DNA from: Burhinus oedicnemus
Lineage: Eukaryota; Chordata; Aves; Charadriiformes; Burhinidae
DNA: 64,000 bases
NCBI GenBank assembly: GCA_008921705.1
Contig: VFFE01007738.1
Coordinates: forward strand, 152,113 to 216,112
Reading direction: 5' to 3'
Below are positions 1-9,905 of this stretch, in pieces (positions within the stretch are counted from its first letter, which is position 1; each line of letters starts with the position of its first letter). The position numbers were made by a program, and so were the translations under genes. The notes under the pieces are model-generated. The model was not told the origin of the DNA and did not search any database. It saw only the letters and a program-made list of their open reading frames with translations.

Positions 1-382
1 GATTGTTTAGTCTGGAGAAGAGAAGGCTGAGGGGAGACCTTATTGCTCTCTACAACTACCTGAAAGGAGGTTGTAGTGAGATGGGAGCTGGTCTCTTCTC
101 CCAAGTAACTAGTGATAGGACAAGAGGAAATGGGTTCAAGTTGTGCCAGGGGAGGTTTAGGCTGGACATTAGGAAAAAAATTTTCAGTGAAAGAGTTATC
201 AAACATTGGAAGAGGCTGCCCAGGGAGGTGGTTGAGTCACCATCCCTAGATGTGTTTAAAAGTCATGTAGATGTGGTGCTTAGAGCCATGGTTTAGTGGC
301 AGACCTGGTAGAGTAGGGTCAATGGTTGGACTGGATGATCTTAAAGGTCTTCTCCAACCTAAACGATTCTACGGTTCTATGA
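1..382 (+). mobile_element. CR1 LINE, 3' end, truncated by window edge
   Basis: This is the last part of a CR1 non-LTR retrotransposon. Bases 3-293 read without a break as the C-terminal tail of the CR1 ORF2 protein. The family pattern '[14 protein letters not shown]', then 'RTRGNG', 'RLDIRKK' and '[15 protein letters not shown]' is visible, followed by a TAG stop at 294-296. About 85 bases of 3' UTR follow, with the conserved 'TTGGACTGGATGATCTTAAAGG' type sequence and a tail resembling repeated ATTCTATGA near 366-382. The open C-terminal frame suggests a moderately young copy, but the 5' part is outside the window, so activity cannot be judged. CR1 copies are normally truncated at the 5' end and inactive. 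Confidence 0.93.
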
Positions 383-3300
383 CACATAGTGGTTAAATGC
401 GGTAAAAGGAATTTGTACATACTGCAAACAATCCAAATGAGGTCGGTGAAGTAGGGATGAGTATGTAAAATACATACACAAAAAATTCATGAACAGTTAT
501 GTTAATTAAATTATTGCACTAATTAGAATGAAAAGTGACCCAAGAAGAACTGGTCAGAAGAACCACTGGTTGGTTACCATTGTTATTTTCTAGAGTTCTT
601 CTGTTAAACATTCACATGAAAAGGAAGTGATCATAGCTTCAATTCCGCAACTGTTCTTGAATGAGACCACAAACTCCCGCATCAATTAAAGAAAATAAAT
701 TGATTTTTCTTAGGGTTGGACCAAAAGAGCCAAGTGCACCGAGGGTCTGGGCATGTTCCTGTGTTCATCAATCTATGGGCATCTCTTGTTGCCCTGGTAT
801 TGGCAGTGTGCACAGGCAGCACAGGGCTCTGCCATGCATGCAAAGGTGTTTAATTACCTGACACAGGTCTGGAAGATGGCTCAGCATTTCACCTGGGGAC
901 TCAGCAGAGCTAGGTGTAGGAGTCTGGTACTCAAAGCAGCTCACTGTCAGCATTATACAGCCTGGGCACATCCTGATGTCTTGTGGTCTTTAACTGATAA
1001 AACCTTCAGAGCTTGTCCTTGACATAAATGAATATTACCACCATTTCAGGAGTCAGGTATAGAGGCAAGGGATGGTCTTTGGTTGAGAGGAAGCTGGTGA
1101 CTGAGATAAGATCAAAACAGGGATTCTCTGAGGGAATAGTGCCCCTTTTCACTGTTTCAGAAACAATTTCAGCTCTGAGGACAGCTCTGGGCTTGACTTG
1201 TCCTTCTTCCCTCACTACTTGAGTCTTAACATCACTGCTTGAGCCTATTCTTAAAATTGCAATGCCAGAAGGAAAAATTAAAAATAATCTTCTGGATTTT
1301 CATATTCTTTATGTCTTTGGATGGGAGGAAAGGTAATGAAAGTACCAGACACAGATGCATTATTCAGCAAAGTGACTGCTACATCATAGAGACCCATGCC
1401 AGCGTTTGTGAACCACAATGGAAATAAGTGGATGTAGATCCACTTAGGCTGTGCTTCCTCGGCATGCTTGGTCACCATCCCAGACCACTAACATTCCACA
1501 GGACATAGCAATGGTAGTCGTCCTACAAGTCTACCTATCTGTACTTAATAAAAGTTCTTATTTTAAGTATTGCAGGACCGATCCAATGGAAACCACAAGC
1601 CTATTTGGTTTCTCTCATAAGTAGTGCCAGAGAGCAGGAAGGAACTGAGAATACCTCAGTAGAAAACAAGAAGTCCAACTTATCTCTGCTGATCAAGCAT
1701 AGCTTGTCTCTAGATGAGACAGGATTTCCTAATGAGATCACTGGGAGCTTGTGAAAAGTCTGATAATAAATGTGGGTACTTTTTAATAACCTTTTTACAT
1801 AAAAGCAAGTAGGGCAGAAACACCAGTAGCTGCCTGGTGAAACAACAGCATTAATGTTTTTTTGGTGGTAAATGGCATCAAATCTCACAGTCAGTTTTAG
1901 CAATAAACTTTCTTCTGCATTCAGTGCAGTGATTTATTACATCCTTTTACAACATAAGTCCCTTAGTCTTTGCTCATGTGCAGTATATTTTAGTTTTAAT
2001 GAGTGTTTAGGTACATAGATCTGGAATTCTCCGTTCATACAGTATTAAAAGCACCTCTTCACCTTCTGCAAATAAAGATTTTGAGAATGTTGTCTGTGCT
2101 CAGGTAATAGCTTGACTTGTAATGACCATGTTCCAATCTAAAGAAGTAAGTCTACTGATAGTTTTCAAATAGTTAATCGTAATGGTCACATCCTAGATTT
2201 TGAAAAATCCACAGAAATCCTATTACTCTCTCAGAAGTAATCAGAGTGTTCTTCACATCCCCATGTATGGCAACAATATTTTTGGTGTAAACAGGTTCCT
2301 AGACAACAGCTAAGTACAAATTGTACTCATGTCTTTGCTCTGAACTCCAGTCATTAGGACATTACTAGCACAACGGTTTACAACTGTTACCCCTCCCAGT
2401 GTGGCCAAAGTGATTCTATTAGAAGCCACGCTGAGAATAGCAGTGATTTAGCAGTAGATAACCAAGTTATTTTTAGCTTGGTGCTAAATATGGAAGTTAT
2501 AACCCATTTGGTGTTCCAGACAGAGCAGCCAAAGTGGTTAAATGTTTTATTATCCAAATCAGAACGAAAAGATTTCCATTTAGCACCATTTACTTTTGGT
2601 ACTTCAATGTGAAAATGCAACAGTCTTCCAATAGATTTGGATGAGTTTGGTTGTTTCATTTTTATGTGCTGTGTACATTTGAATCTGTTCCAGCATAAAT
2701 ATAGGTGTCTAATATCCTTTTCTCAGGTTTATAAGACTGCTTACCTCTTTAGGCTGTAACGTAGTCAACTGCATCTTCTTCAGTCATTTTAATTCATTAC
2801 ATATGATTAAGCTTTGTAAAGAAATAATTTGCAATTGAATTGGCAGAACAGAAACTGAGTGTAAAGAAAACTTGGCAAAGTGCCCATTTTAGTATATTAA
2901 TTCTGCCAAGTGAGTTGATAATAAGATTGAACTGGATTTGAAAGATTAGAGACTTGGCTTAGAAGGACATGAAGGTTAGTTCCATACCGTTTTTCAGCTG
3001 TTTAAAGGCAGCCAGTATTTGAATTTTTGTCTGTACTTTTTTGATGAAGTCTTTCTGTAATCTTCTTCTGGGGGGAAAAGGGTGCCAAAATTAAAAATTA
3101 AATAGAAAGAGCTAATGATTTATTTCCATTAGCTTTGGATGCTGAAATTGATCCACACAGTCCCAAGGTTTACTAGCTCAGAAGCTTATGTGTCAGGGCC
3201 TGCCAGATAACTGATCGGGTGACCTACATGCTGCGAGAGCATATTCAGACTGCTCAGCTTTAAATGTTTTTATTTTATGCTTCAGACCGTAGACAGAAGA

Positions 3301-3478
3301 ACATGGCAAAATTAAATCAAAAGGGGCAGTGAGAGCTGCCTTGTTGCTTTTTTCACTGATTTTGCAGAAACTGTTTCTGCCTGTTTTAACCGCAAGACAG
3401 ACTGCACAAAGGGTAGAAAATTTAAGCGACTGCCCACAGAAAGAAGTAACTAAGAAAAGCAGACAAACACAACCCTGA
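383..3478. other. Single-copy DNA, no gene recognised
   Basis: All six frames hold only short open stretches of about 100 codons or fewer with no recognisable protein. No tandem repeat of note was seen. The part from about 2760 to 2960 is rich in TAAT/ATTA homeodomain-type cores. At 2872-2886 it has a near-palindromic NFI-like site, TTGGC-N5-GCCCA. This hints at regulatory DNA but proves nothing. Confidence 0.6.
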
Positions 3479-3520
3479 TGCAACCAGCAGCCTTCCCAGG
3501 ACATCAGGTTTGTCTGTTTG

Positions 3521-4117
3521 ATGGATGATCAAGCGCTGTTCGCAGGTTCTAATGCCTGTTTCATATTTATCATTCATAAATCAAAAGGTCTTGGCAAATT
3601 CAAATGTTCTGCAACATCCTGCAATTTTGTTAAGACAGATGAAGAAAATTACTTTTTGAGTTCGTTTGTTTTGAGCCACATTATTATAAGGCATTGCATG
3701 CACCCTGTTAAAAATGTATTCCTGTTATTCCATGACTGCATGTTTATATGCCTACAGTTTTTCTCTGCACCTGTGGCACCCGCATTTAAAGTTTCTATAA
3801 TAAGCCCAAAGCAATGCATGAAAGTGAAGAACCAGAGCTACCAGCCCAGCACATCCAGATGTATAGCTGAGATGGATCAGACCTCTTTAGTCAAAGGTTT
3901 GGGGACAGAAATTGTGGAAAGCCATTTTATCATGGCATTTGCTGTCCAGATACTTCCTAAGGTGATGACTTTGTTTGATTCTTCTAACAACAGTCAGTTA
4001 AATGACCCTGGAAATTCATGTCTGTTTTGGGTCCTTCTGAGGGCACGTGGCTGGAAGGAGACCTCTAACAGAGGTTGGGTGCTATTCAATGAAAGCTTCA
4101 TGCTCTGCACAGGGTGA
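3521..4117 (+). other. Long open reading frame of unknown status (198 codons)
   Basis: An ATG at 3521 opens a 198-residue frame ending in TGA at 4115-4117. The frame is open back to 3479, just after a TGA at 3476-3478. The product is rich in Cys, Phe, Ser and Lys. It has hydrophobic patches near residues 53-60 and 70-85 but no domain, signal peptide or repeat that I recognise. No TATA box, obvious Kozak context or poly(A) signal was tied to it. At about 40% GC a stop is expected roughly every 16 codons, so 213 open codons is unusual for chance in a window this size. It could be a real small gene, a large exon, a processed pseudogene fragment or luck. Confidence 0.2.
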
Positions 4118-4429
4118 AAGAAAACTGATACTTCCCTTTAAAAATCAAAATCTTGTCAGAAGGGCAAGAATCAGCTCTGTGTTTTGAAACTAGAAGTAAG
4201 TTACTGTAACTGCTTTGTAAGACATTGTTATCCTGCAGAAAGAGGACTAGGTTCTTTGCCTTCCACTTTCTCCTGCCCTTCCTTGGCTCTAATTAGAGCA
4301 ATGCTTTAAGTACATATCACGCAGCAGAATCACCTTCTAATATGGCTGGGAATTCAGTAAATCCGAATGTCAAGGGCAGAGAAGAAAAGAGTCGGGAGTT
4401 CTGGGAGCTGCTGGATAATCAGTCTCTGC
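4118..4429. other. Single-copy spacer, nothing recognised
   Basis: This short stretch lies between the long open frame and the GC-rich patch. It contains a donor-like GAA|GTAAGT at about 4194 but no acceptor or frame that makes an exon with it. Confidence 0.5.
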
Positions 4430-4720
4430 CCCCTTTCAGATGCTGCATAATGCTCCTGCCCCGTTCCCCTGCCAGGCAGATGAGCCAGGTGTGCGCGGGA
4501 AGGAGAACAAACCTGAACTACAGCAGTCGGCGGCCTGAGGTGCGGAGGTGTGGATAAAAGCCCAGCAGCAGCTGTGTTTTCCCTCCAGGAGCCTCGGAGA
4601 GCCCCGTCCCTTCCTGCCAGCCCCATGTCCTGGCATGACCCAGCCCAGGATTCCCAGCCATGGCGCAGCCTTGCTCCCACTGAGCAAAACAGGGAAAGCT
4701 TAGCGCGTTAGCTCCCATTT
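4430..4720. promoter_or_regulatory. GC-rich patch with TATA-like box, possible cryptic promoter
   Basis: The patch is clearly richer in G+C and CpG than its flanks, with CpGs clustered from about 4485 to 4610. On the + strand a TATA-like 'ATAAAA' sits at 4554-4559 directly after the CpG-rich part. A start about 30 bases downstream would fall near 4585. The first ATG after that, at 4624, opens only 28 codons. Several overlapping open frames on the minus strand (up to 108 codons) are explained by low stop-codon density in GC-rich DNA. No LTR or CR1 similarity was seen. It could be a promoter for a non-coding RNA, an enhancer, or just a GC-rich island. Confidence 0.2.
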
Positions 4721-7700
4721 TTCTGCCCAGTTGACTGGACCCAAAGGCAAGCAGACTGGAGGGGGCACGTATCTGTCCAGTGTGCGCTTCAAGGAGAAGG
4801 CTTTGCTGCTCTTACCTTCACTGGTGATTCAGGCCTGTACACCCTGGTGTGAGCTGGGCTGGGGGACATGAATCAGGCGCTCCCTTCTCCCAGCTGTGGC
4901 AAAGGGGTTGTAAGCTCCCATAAGAGAAAAAGCATGTCCAATGGGGCGGTAACATTGCAAAGATCCTCCGCCACACCTGCCAGAGACATCAATCCTGTTT
5001 TGTTACTAGCTTTCTTGTCTCCAGAAAACATATCCGGTAACCAAGCATTGTGGGTATGTTCCAGCTGTGGCCTTGATGCCAGCTGTCATCTCTGCACAGA
5101 CCTCCTTGAGGTTTCCTTAGGTGAGGCATGACTAAACTTCTGGATGGGACAAATTACCCAGATACTACGGGACAAAGGACAGGACAAGGGCAAAGGACAG
5201 AGTAAAAGGTCTCTCAATCTCCTTTGAGCTTCTAGCAGAAAAGGTGCAAGGTCAATGTATTTCAACACCTTCCTCTAATATGTACTGAATTTATAAAAGA
5301 AAGGCCACAGAACCCTGACTTACAAATAGAGTTTAATGATCCACATTGTGGCCATAGACATATTTTGCAACCGTAACAAATCATAAAACAGATTAATATA
5401 TCTGCAGTTCAAGATGGAGAAAAAGGTACAAAATATTTTATTCATAAGTCTAGCAAGGCTGGGAACTCAATCCGATTGACTGTGCTGACCTACTTTTCAT
5501 GAATACCTGATCTCACATAGCTGTGCTGGTTGTCTCAAAACTGATAGTACAACAGGTGAACATGCCTTCCTGGCCACTAAAACACGTTTTTTAGCTCCAG
5601 TGTTCTCTTCTTTGTGTTTTATTTTAATTCATTGCCGCAATAGAATGATTTTTCCTTTTTTTTTTAGGTTTTGGTCAGACTTGTTGGCTTAGTGCCTGCT
5701 GAATGTAAAAAACCTTTAGCATGAAGAAGCATTAAAATAATGTTGTCTTTCTTGCAGCCTGGAATTGTAGCTAGATTAACATCACTACAAACAATTTACA
5801 AAATACACATGCTTGTTCACTGTATTATAAAACCATGTCCTGTCCGTGATACACTCTTTCTGTTGCAGATTTCATATACTGCAATTCAATATCCTGAAGT
5901 GGAAATTTCCAATCAACTAAGTCTTTTTAATATTAATCTATGGATACTCAAATTACTGCCACTTATCTGAAACCTCTTACAAAATGGACTTTGATATTCT
6001 ACAGATCTTTGTATAAAACAGGAAACTGAATTTGGCATTTCTCTCCATTTTTCTTTTCCTTCTTCTAAGTAATAGGTTTTTCTCTGTATGTTTATCCCTC
6101 ACTGAAACATAGCAGTCTCCCTTTTTTTTTTTTTAAGAGCAGCATGCTACGTGTTACGTGCGCTAATGAATTGGCATTTATAAAGCAGAATGTATACCGT
6201 ATCTAAGACGACTGCTGTGAAAATGCCTAAGTTGCTGCACTCTCTAAATAGAGCACAATTATGGCATACGGTTGGAGTGCTTTTATCTGTACTGCCACTG
6301 CTGGAAATTTAACTGTGTATGTGACCTGAATATTTAGAGCTCAATGGAAAATTCCATAAATGTAGTGTAGCTTCAGAGCACCTAACAGCTGTTACAAATA
6401 TTATACCCATTATACACCATTGCCAAATGATACATATGAAGCACCTCTCCCATCCTGGGTGTATTCTGTTGCTTGTATCGATGCAGTATTTTAAAAGTCC
6501 CTTTGAGAAATGCAATGACTCTAGGTGCTAAGTAGCTTGCATAATAATTCAGTGGTAGTTTTTCCTGTCCCTATATTCATACTCCTTCCTGGTTGTGTGC
6601 AGTTAATGTTCAAACCTGAAAATGCAGGAAGAAACTACATCATATGTAGACCACATTTACTGTGTGCTTTTGTTTGCTTAGCTTGATATACGTGCTAAAA
6701 GCCACTGCCTAGCTGAGCAAACACAAAAAGAGAGGTAGCAGCTCTTCACACTCATAGGTTTCTTTTTATAGTGGGATGGAGCAGAGGTGTAATATACCCA
6801 TGGATGCTCCCTTTCACTCTAACTTCATGCAGGAGTACACTAACAGTCCAGAGCATCGTTCCAGTAGGAACTGCAGAAACAACAAATAAGAGAGTTTATA
6901 AGAGCAAAAGAGAGTTTGCAAAGCACTGTGTTTGAAAAAGCACAGTATTTTAACCAAGATTACACAAGTTGCAGACTGGCTTCCTAACTAATGGTTCTTC
7001 CTGCCTCCTACTTATAGTTCAGTTCCTCCTGCTTTTATACTGTTGGAACATATTAAAAGACTCTTCACTGCAGAGAGGAGAAAAGTGCTAAATGTGGTGC
7101 GCCCAGCTGCCTTTGACGACCTGTTGCCATAGCACTGCACCAGCTGTGTAAAGGGACAGGGAAGGAAAGTGTTAGCCGGCATCCACCTCGGTGTTCATGC
7201 ATTCCAGGCCCAATCCCAGTAACACAGAGGTATCAAAGTTCATGTAGAATGGCAGTTTACCTACCTAAAACCAAGCTCTGTGTGGCAAAGTAATTTCTCT
7301 GTGGAGAGGACCCAGAAAACTCCAACCCTTTGCCCACAGCTGAGCAGGACCAACACTGTCCACATCAGTCCTGACAGTGCCTGTCCAGCTTGGTTTCATG
7401 GTCTTCCATAGGCACCACCATCTCTCGAGACCATCTGTTCCAGCAATCACCTGTCCTTGCCCTTATAAAGTGGTTTTTAACTCCTCATGTCTAACTTGAA
7501 TCTTTCTTGCCCCGGTACACGCCGATCACTACTTGTCCCAAAGCAGAAGAAACAGAGAACAGGTTGTTCCCTTCCTCACTGCAATACTGCCTCTGTACAT
7601 TGCTCCTCACAGTAATCTCTCGTTAGTATTAATAACAATCATCTCCTCGATCTATGCAATGGCAAGAAAAGGAGATTGCATGTGAGGGTCTGTCAGTAAA

Positions 7701-8772
7701 AATGGGAGAAAGAGAAAGAGAGAAGAACTAACCACCTGTCTAAATCAGGGTAATGGCAATCTGCCCCTGATAAATTACGCAGCAGTCAGCATACTGGGAC
7801 ATGGAGAAGTAGAGCTAAGATTAATCCTTGCTCCCATGGGAATGTTGCAACTCATGAGGGTTCCCACACGGAAACAGTCATTGAGAACTCCTGAGCATCA
7901 GGAATACGATTAGAGGAGACCCTTCTGAGGCTCGGCCTTAGAGAAGGCATTTATACAGGCCAGATTTGTTACAAAGCACTTGCAAGTGAACACTTTTAGG
8001 AAGATCTTTCTCAATCAAGTCCTGTTAAACTAATGGGAGTTTAAGGCAAACTCTTGTTTAAAATAGGTGATGAAAATTACTTTATTGATTTACAGTTTAG
8101 TACTATGGCTACGTCAGATTATAATAAGATTGCATCAGACAAGCACACCATTGAAGCCTCCACTCTATTTTCACTGTCCCTGGCTTCTTTTGAATAATGC
8201 AGAAGCATCAGAGCAGGTTAATGTCATTGACCATCTCTGTTGCTGTAATACTTTGCATCGTCTCTAAGTTGCCATCAAATTCTCTAACTGACCACAAATG
8301 TCAAGTCCCATTTTAAGGATCAGAGTCACAACAAAGGTAGCACTTAGCACCATCCCCCACAGCCATGTCAAAATAATGTAGTCCCATCCAAGCACCTTGT
8401 GGAGAACTGGAAATTCAGCCACAGGTGAATTTGACCTCAAAAATTTTAATTGACAGAAGATACATATTTTCTGAGTGCTAAATGAGAAACATGTTTGGGG
8501 ACATGGCAGGGATGTTTAACCAAAAGAAGCTGGGAAAAAAAAATCACTGTTTTTAAATATAACAAGGACTCTTTAGCACTGAAGACCCAAAATATCCCTG
8601 TACCCAAGTATGACTTGTAATTGCCCTCATGCTCTCAGTAGCTTTCTCAGTTCTGTGAATTACACAATGTCATTAAAACTAAAGCAACTTATGCAACTTG
8701 CTGAAGCTTCATGTAATTAAAATGCAATGGAAATGTCTTCATGCAGGAACTTTATTGTCATCCCCCCTTCAG
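4721..8772. other. Single-copy DNA, no gene recognised
   Basis: Open frames are short and unconvincing. A 96-base segment, 5025-5120, has a fair acceptor (pyrimidine tract then CAG) and a TTAG|GTGAGG donor. It is open for 32 codons with two CxxC-like pairs and is treated as a pseudo-exon. T-runs occur at about 5647-5656 and 6120-6134. A purine-rich run (GGGAGAAAGAGAAAGAGAG) lies near 7704-7722. Confidence 0.55.
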
Positions 8773-8976
8773 GAGAGAAGAGTATGTTGGTGTACTGACA
8801 GAGAGAAGCAATCGCCTCCTGCACACATGGAGTGCTGCTGGTGGAGCAGGGACTGAGAGCAAGGCAAGGATCTGCTTCTTCCCATTACTCACACCATCCC
8901 TGGGGTGTCCCGGGAAAGGAGCCCGAGCGCACCATGGTCGTGTGCGCCCAGAGAAACCTTTGCATAAGCAAAGCTG
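8773..8976 (+). other. Exon-like segment, open, with strong splice signals
   Basis: The left edge follows a strong acceptor: a pyrimidine run ending CCCCCCTTCAG at 8772. The right edge is a near-consensus donor, CTG|GTAAGT, at 8977. The 204 bases between are a multiple of three and open in one frame, with 67 whole codons plus 1 base at the start and 2 at the end. That frame's stop lies inside the donor itself. The other two + frames contain stops. The translation is basic and rich in Gly, Arg and Pro and matches nothing I know. The segment is GC-rich, and the minus strand is also open here, which weakens the coding argument. It could be a coding exon, an exon of a non-coding RNA, or a pseudo-exon. 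Confidence 0.25.
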
Positions 8977-9649
8977 GTAAGTCCCTGCCCTGCCCCGCAG
9001 CACGCTGAGTACACAGAAACCTCTCAAGGGGGCTCACGGACAGCTGGAAATCTGTCCAGCCCTCCCGTGGTCTCAGGGGTGTAGAGAGCCTGAGCCGGGT
9101 GCCAGCGTGGGAAGGAGGCATTGTGCCAGCCTCAGCTTTGGGTTAAGGAAAACCTCAGTGACTTCTAAGAGATTATTTGTGCTCACCGGGATTGTAATTC
9201 AAAGGCCCAGATCTCTTCCAGTCTAAAACAATTAGCGTCATCTGTCATCTACTTATTTCTAATTTACAGTAGTAAATTCACCTCTTATAGGACTTAAATG
9301 AGTTTTCCATACTTCACTATTACTACTTTTATATAATAATAACAATTTTGCAACTGGCTGTATTTGTTAACTTAATTCATATGCAAAAAAAGTTAAATAT
9401 TTTCAGTGTCAGGCATATTATTGTCTTTTTATCATACGAAGGTAACAGTTACACTCTCTTAAGAAATTGAATACAAATGCTACTCTTACAGTGCAAAGCA
9501 TGTTAAAAATTCACAGGTTTTCCTGAGATTAATATTTTGGCTTTACCTTGCATTTATGACAAAACTTTTTTCAATGTTGTACCCTGCTGGTATCTTTTCT
9601 CCTGAGGGAATTTTTCTGACTTCAGCCAGAGTCACTGGAAGTCATTGAA
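8977..9649. other. Single-copy spacer before CR1
   Basis: No gene is recognised. The first part stays GC-rich to about 9110 and then becomes AT-rich. Two tiny minus-strand exon-like segments, 9187-9222 and about 9546-9600, have usable splice signals and compatible phase, but they are too short to support a call. Confidence 0.5.
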
Positions 9650-9905
9650 GAATCATAGAAACACAGTTTAGGTCGAAAGGGACCTTTAAAGATCATTTAG
9701 TCCAGCCCCTCTGCCATGAGCCAGGACATCTTTCACTAGACCAGGTTGCTCAAAGCCACCTCCAACCTGACCTTTAACATTTCCAGGGATGGGACATTCA
9801 CAGCTTCTCTGGGCAACCTGTTCCAGTGTCTCACCACCCTCACAGTGAAAAATTTCTTCCTGATATCTAATATAAATCTAGTCTTTTTTAGTTTAAAACC
9901 ATTAA
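9650..9905 (-). mobile_element. CR1 LINE 3' fragment
   Basis: Read on the minus strand, this is the CR1 ORF2 C-terminal tail. The pattern 'RFILDIRKKFFTVRVVRHWNR' style, then 'LPREAV..PSLE' is visible, with a stop at 9736-9738. About 85 bases of 3' UTR follow and end in the 'TTCTATGATT' tail at the 9650 side. Similarity stops at about 9905, so the copy is strongly 5'-truncated, as is normal for CR1 insertions. The tail has only about one and a half units. It is inactive. Confidence 0.92.
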
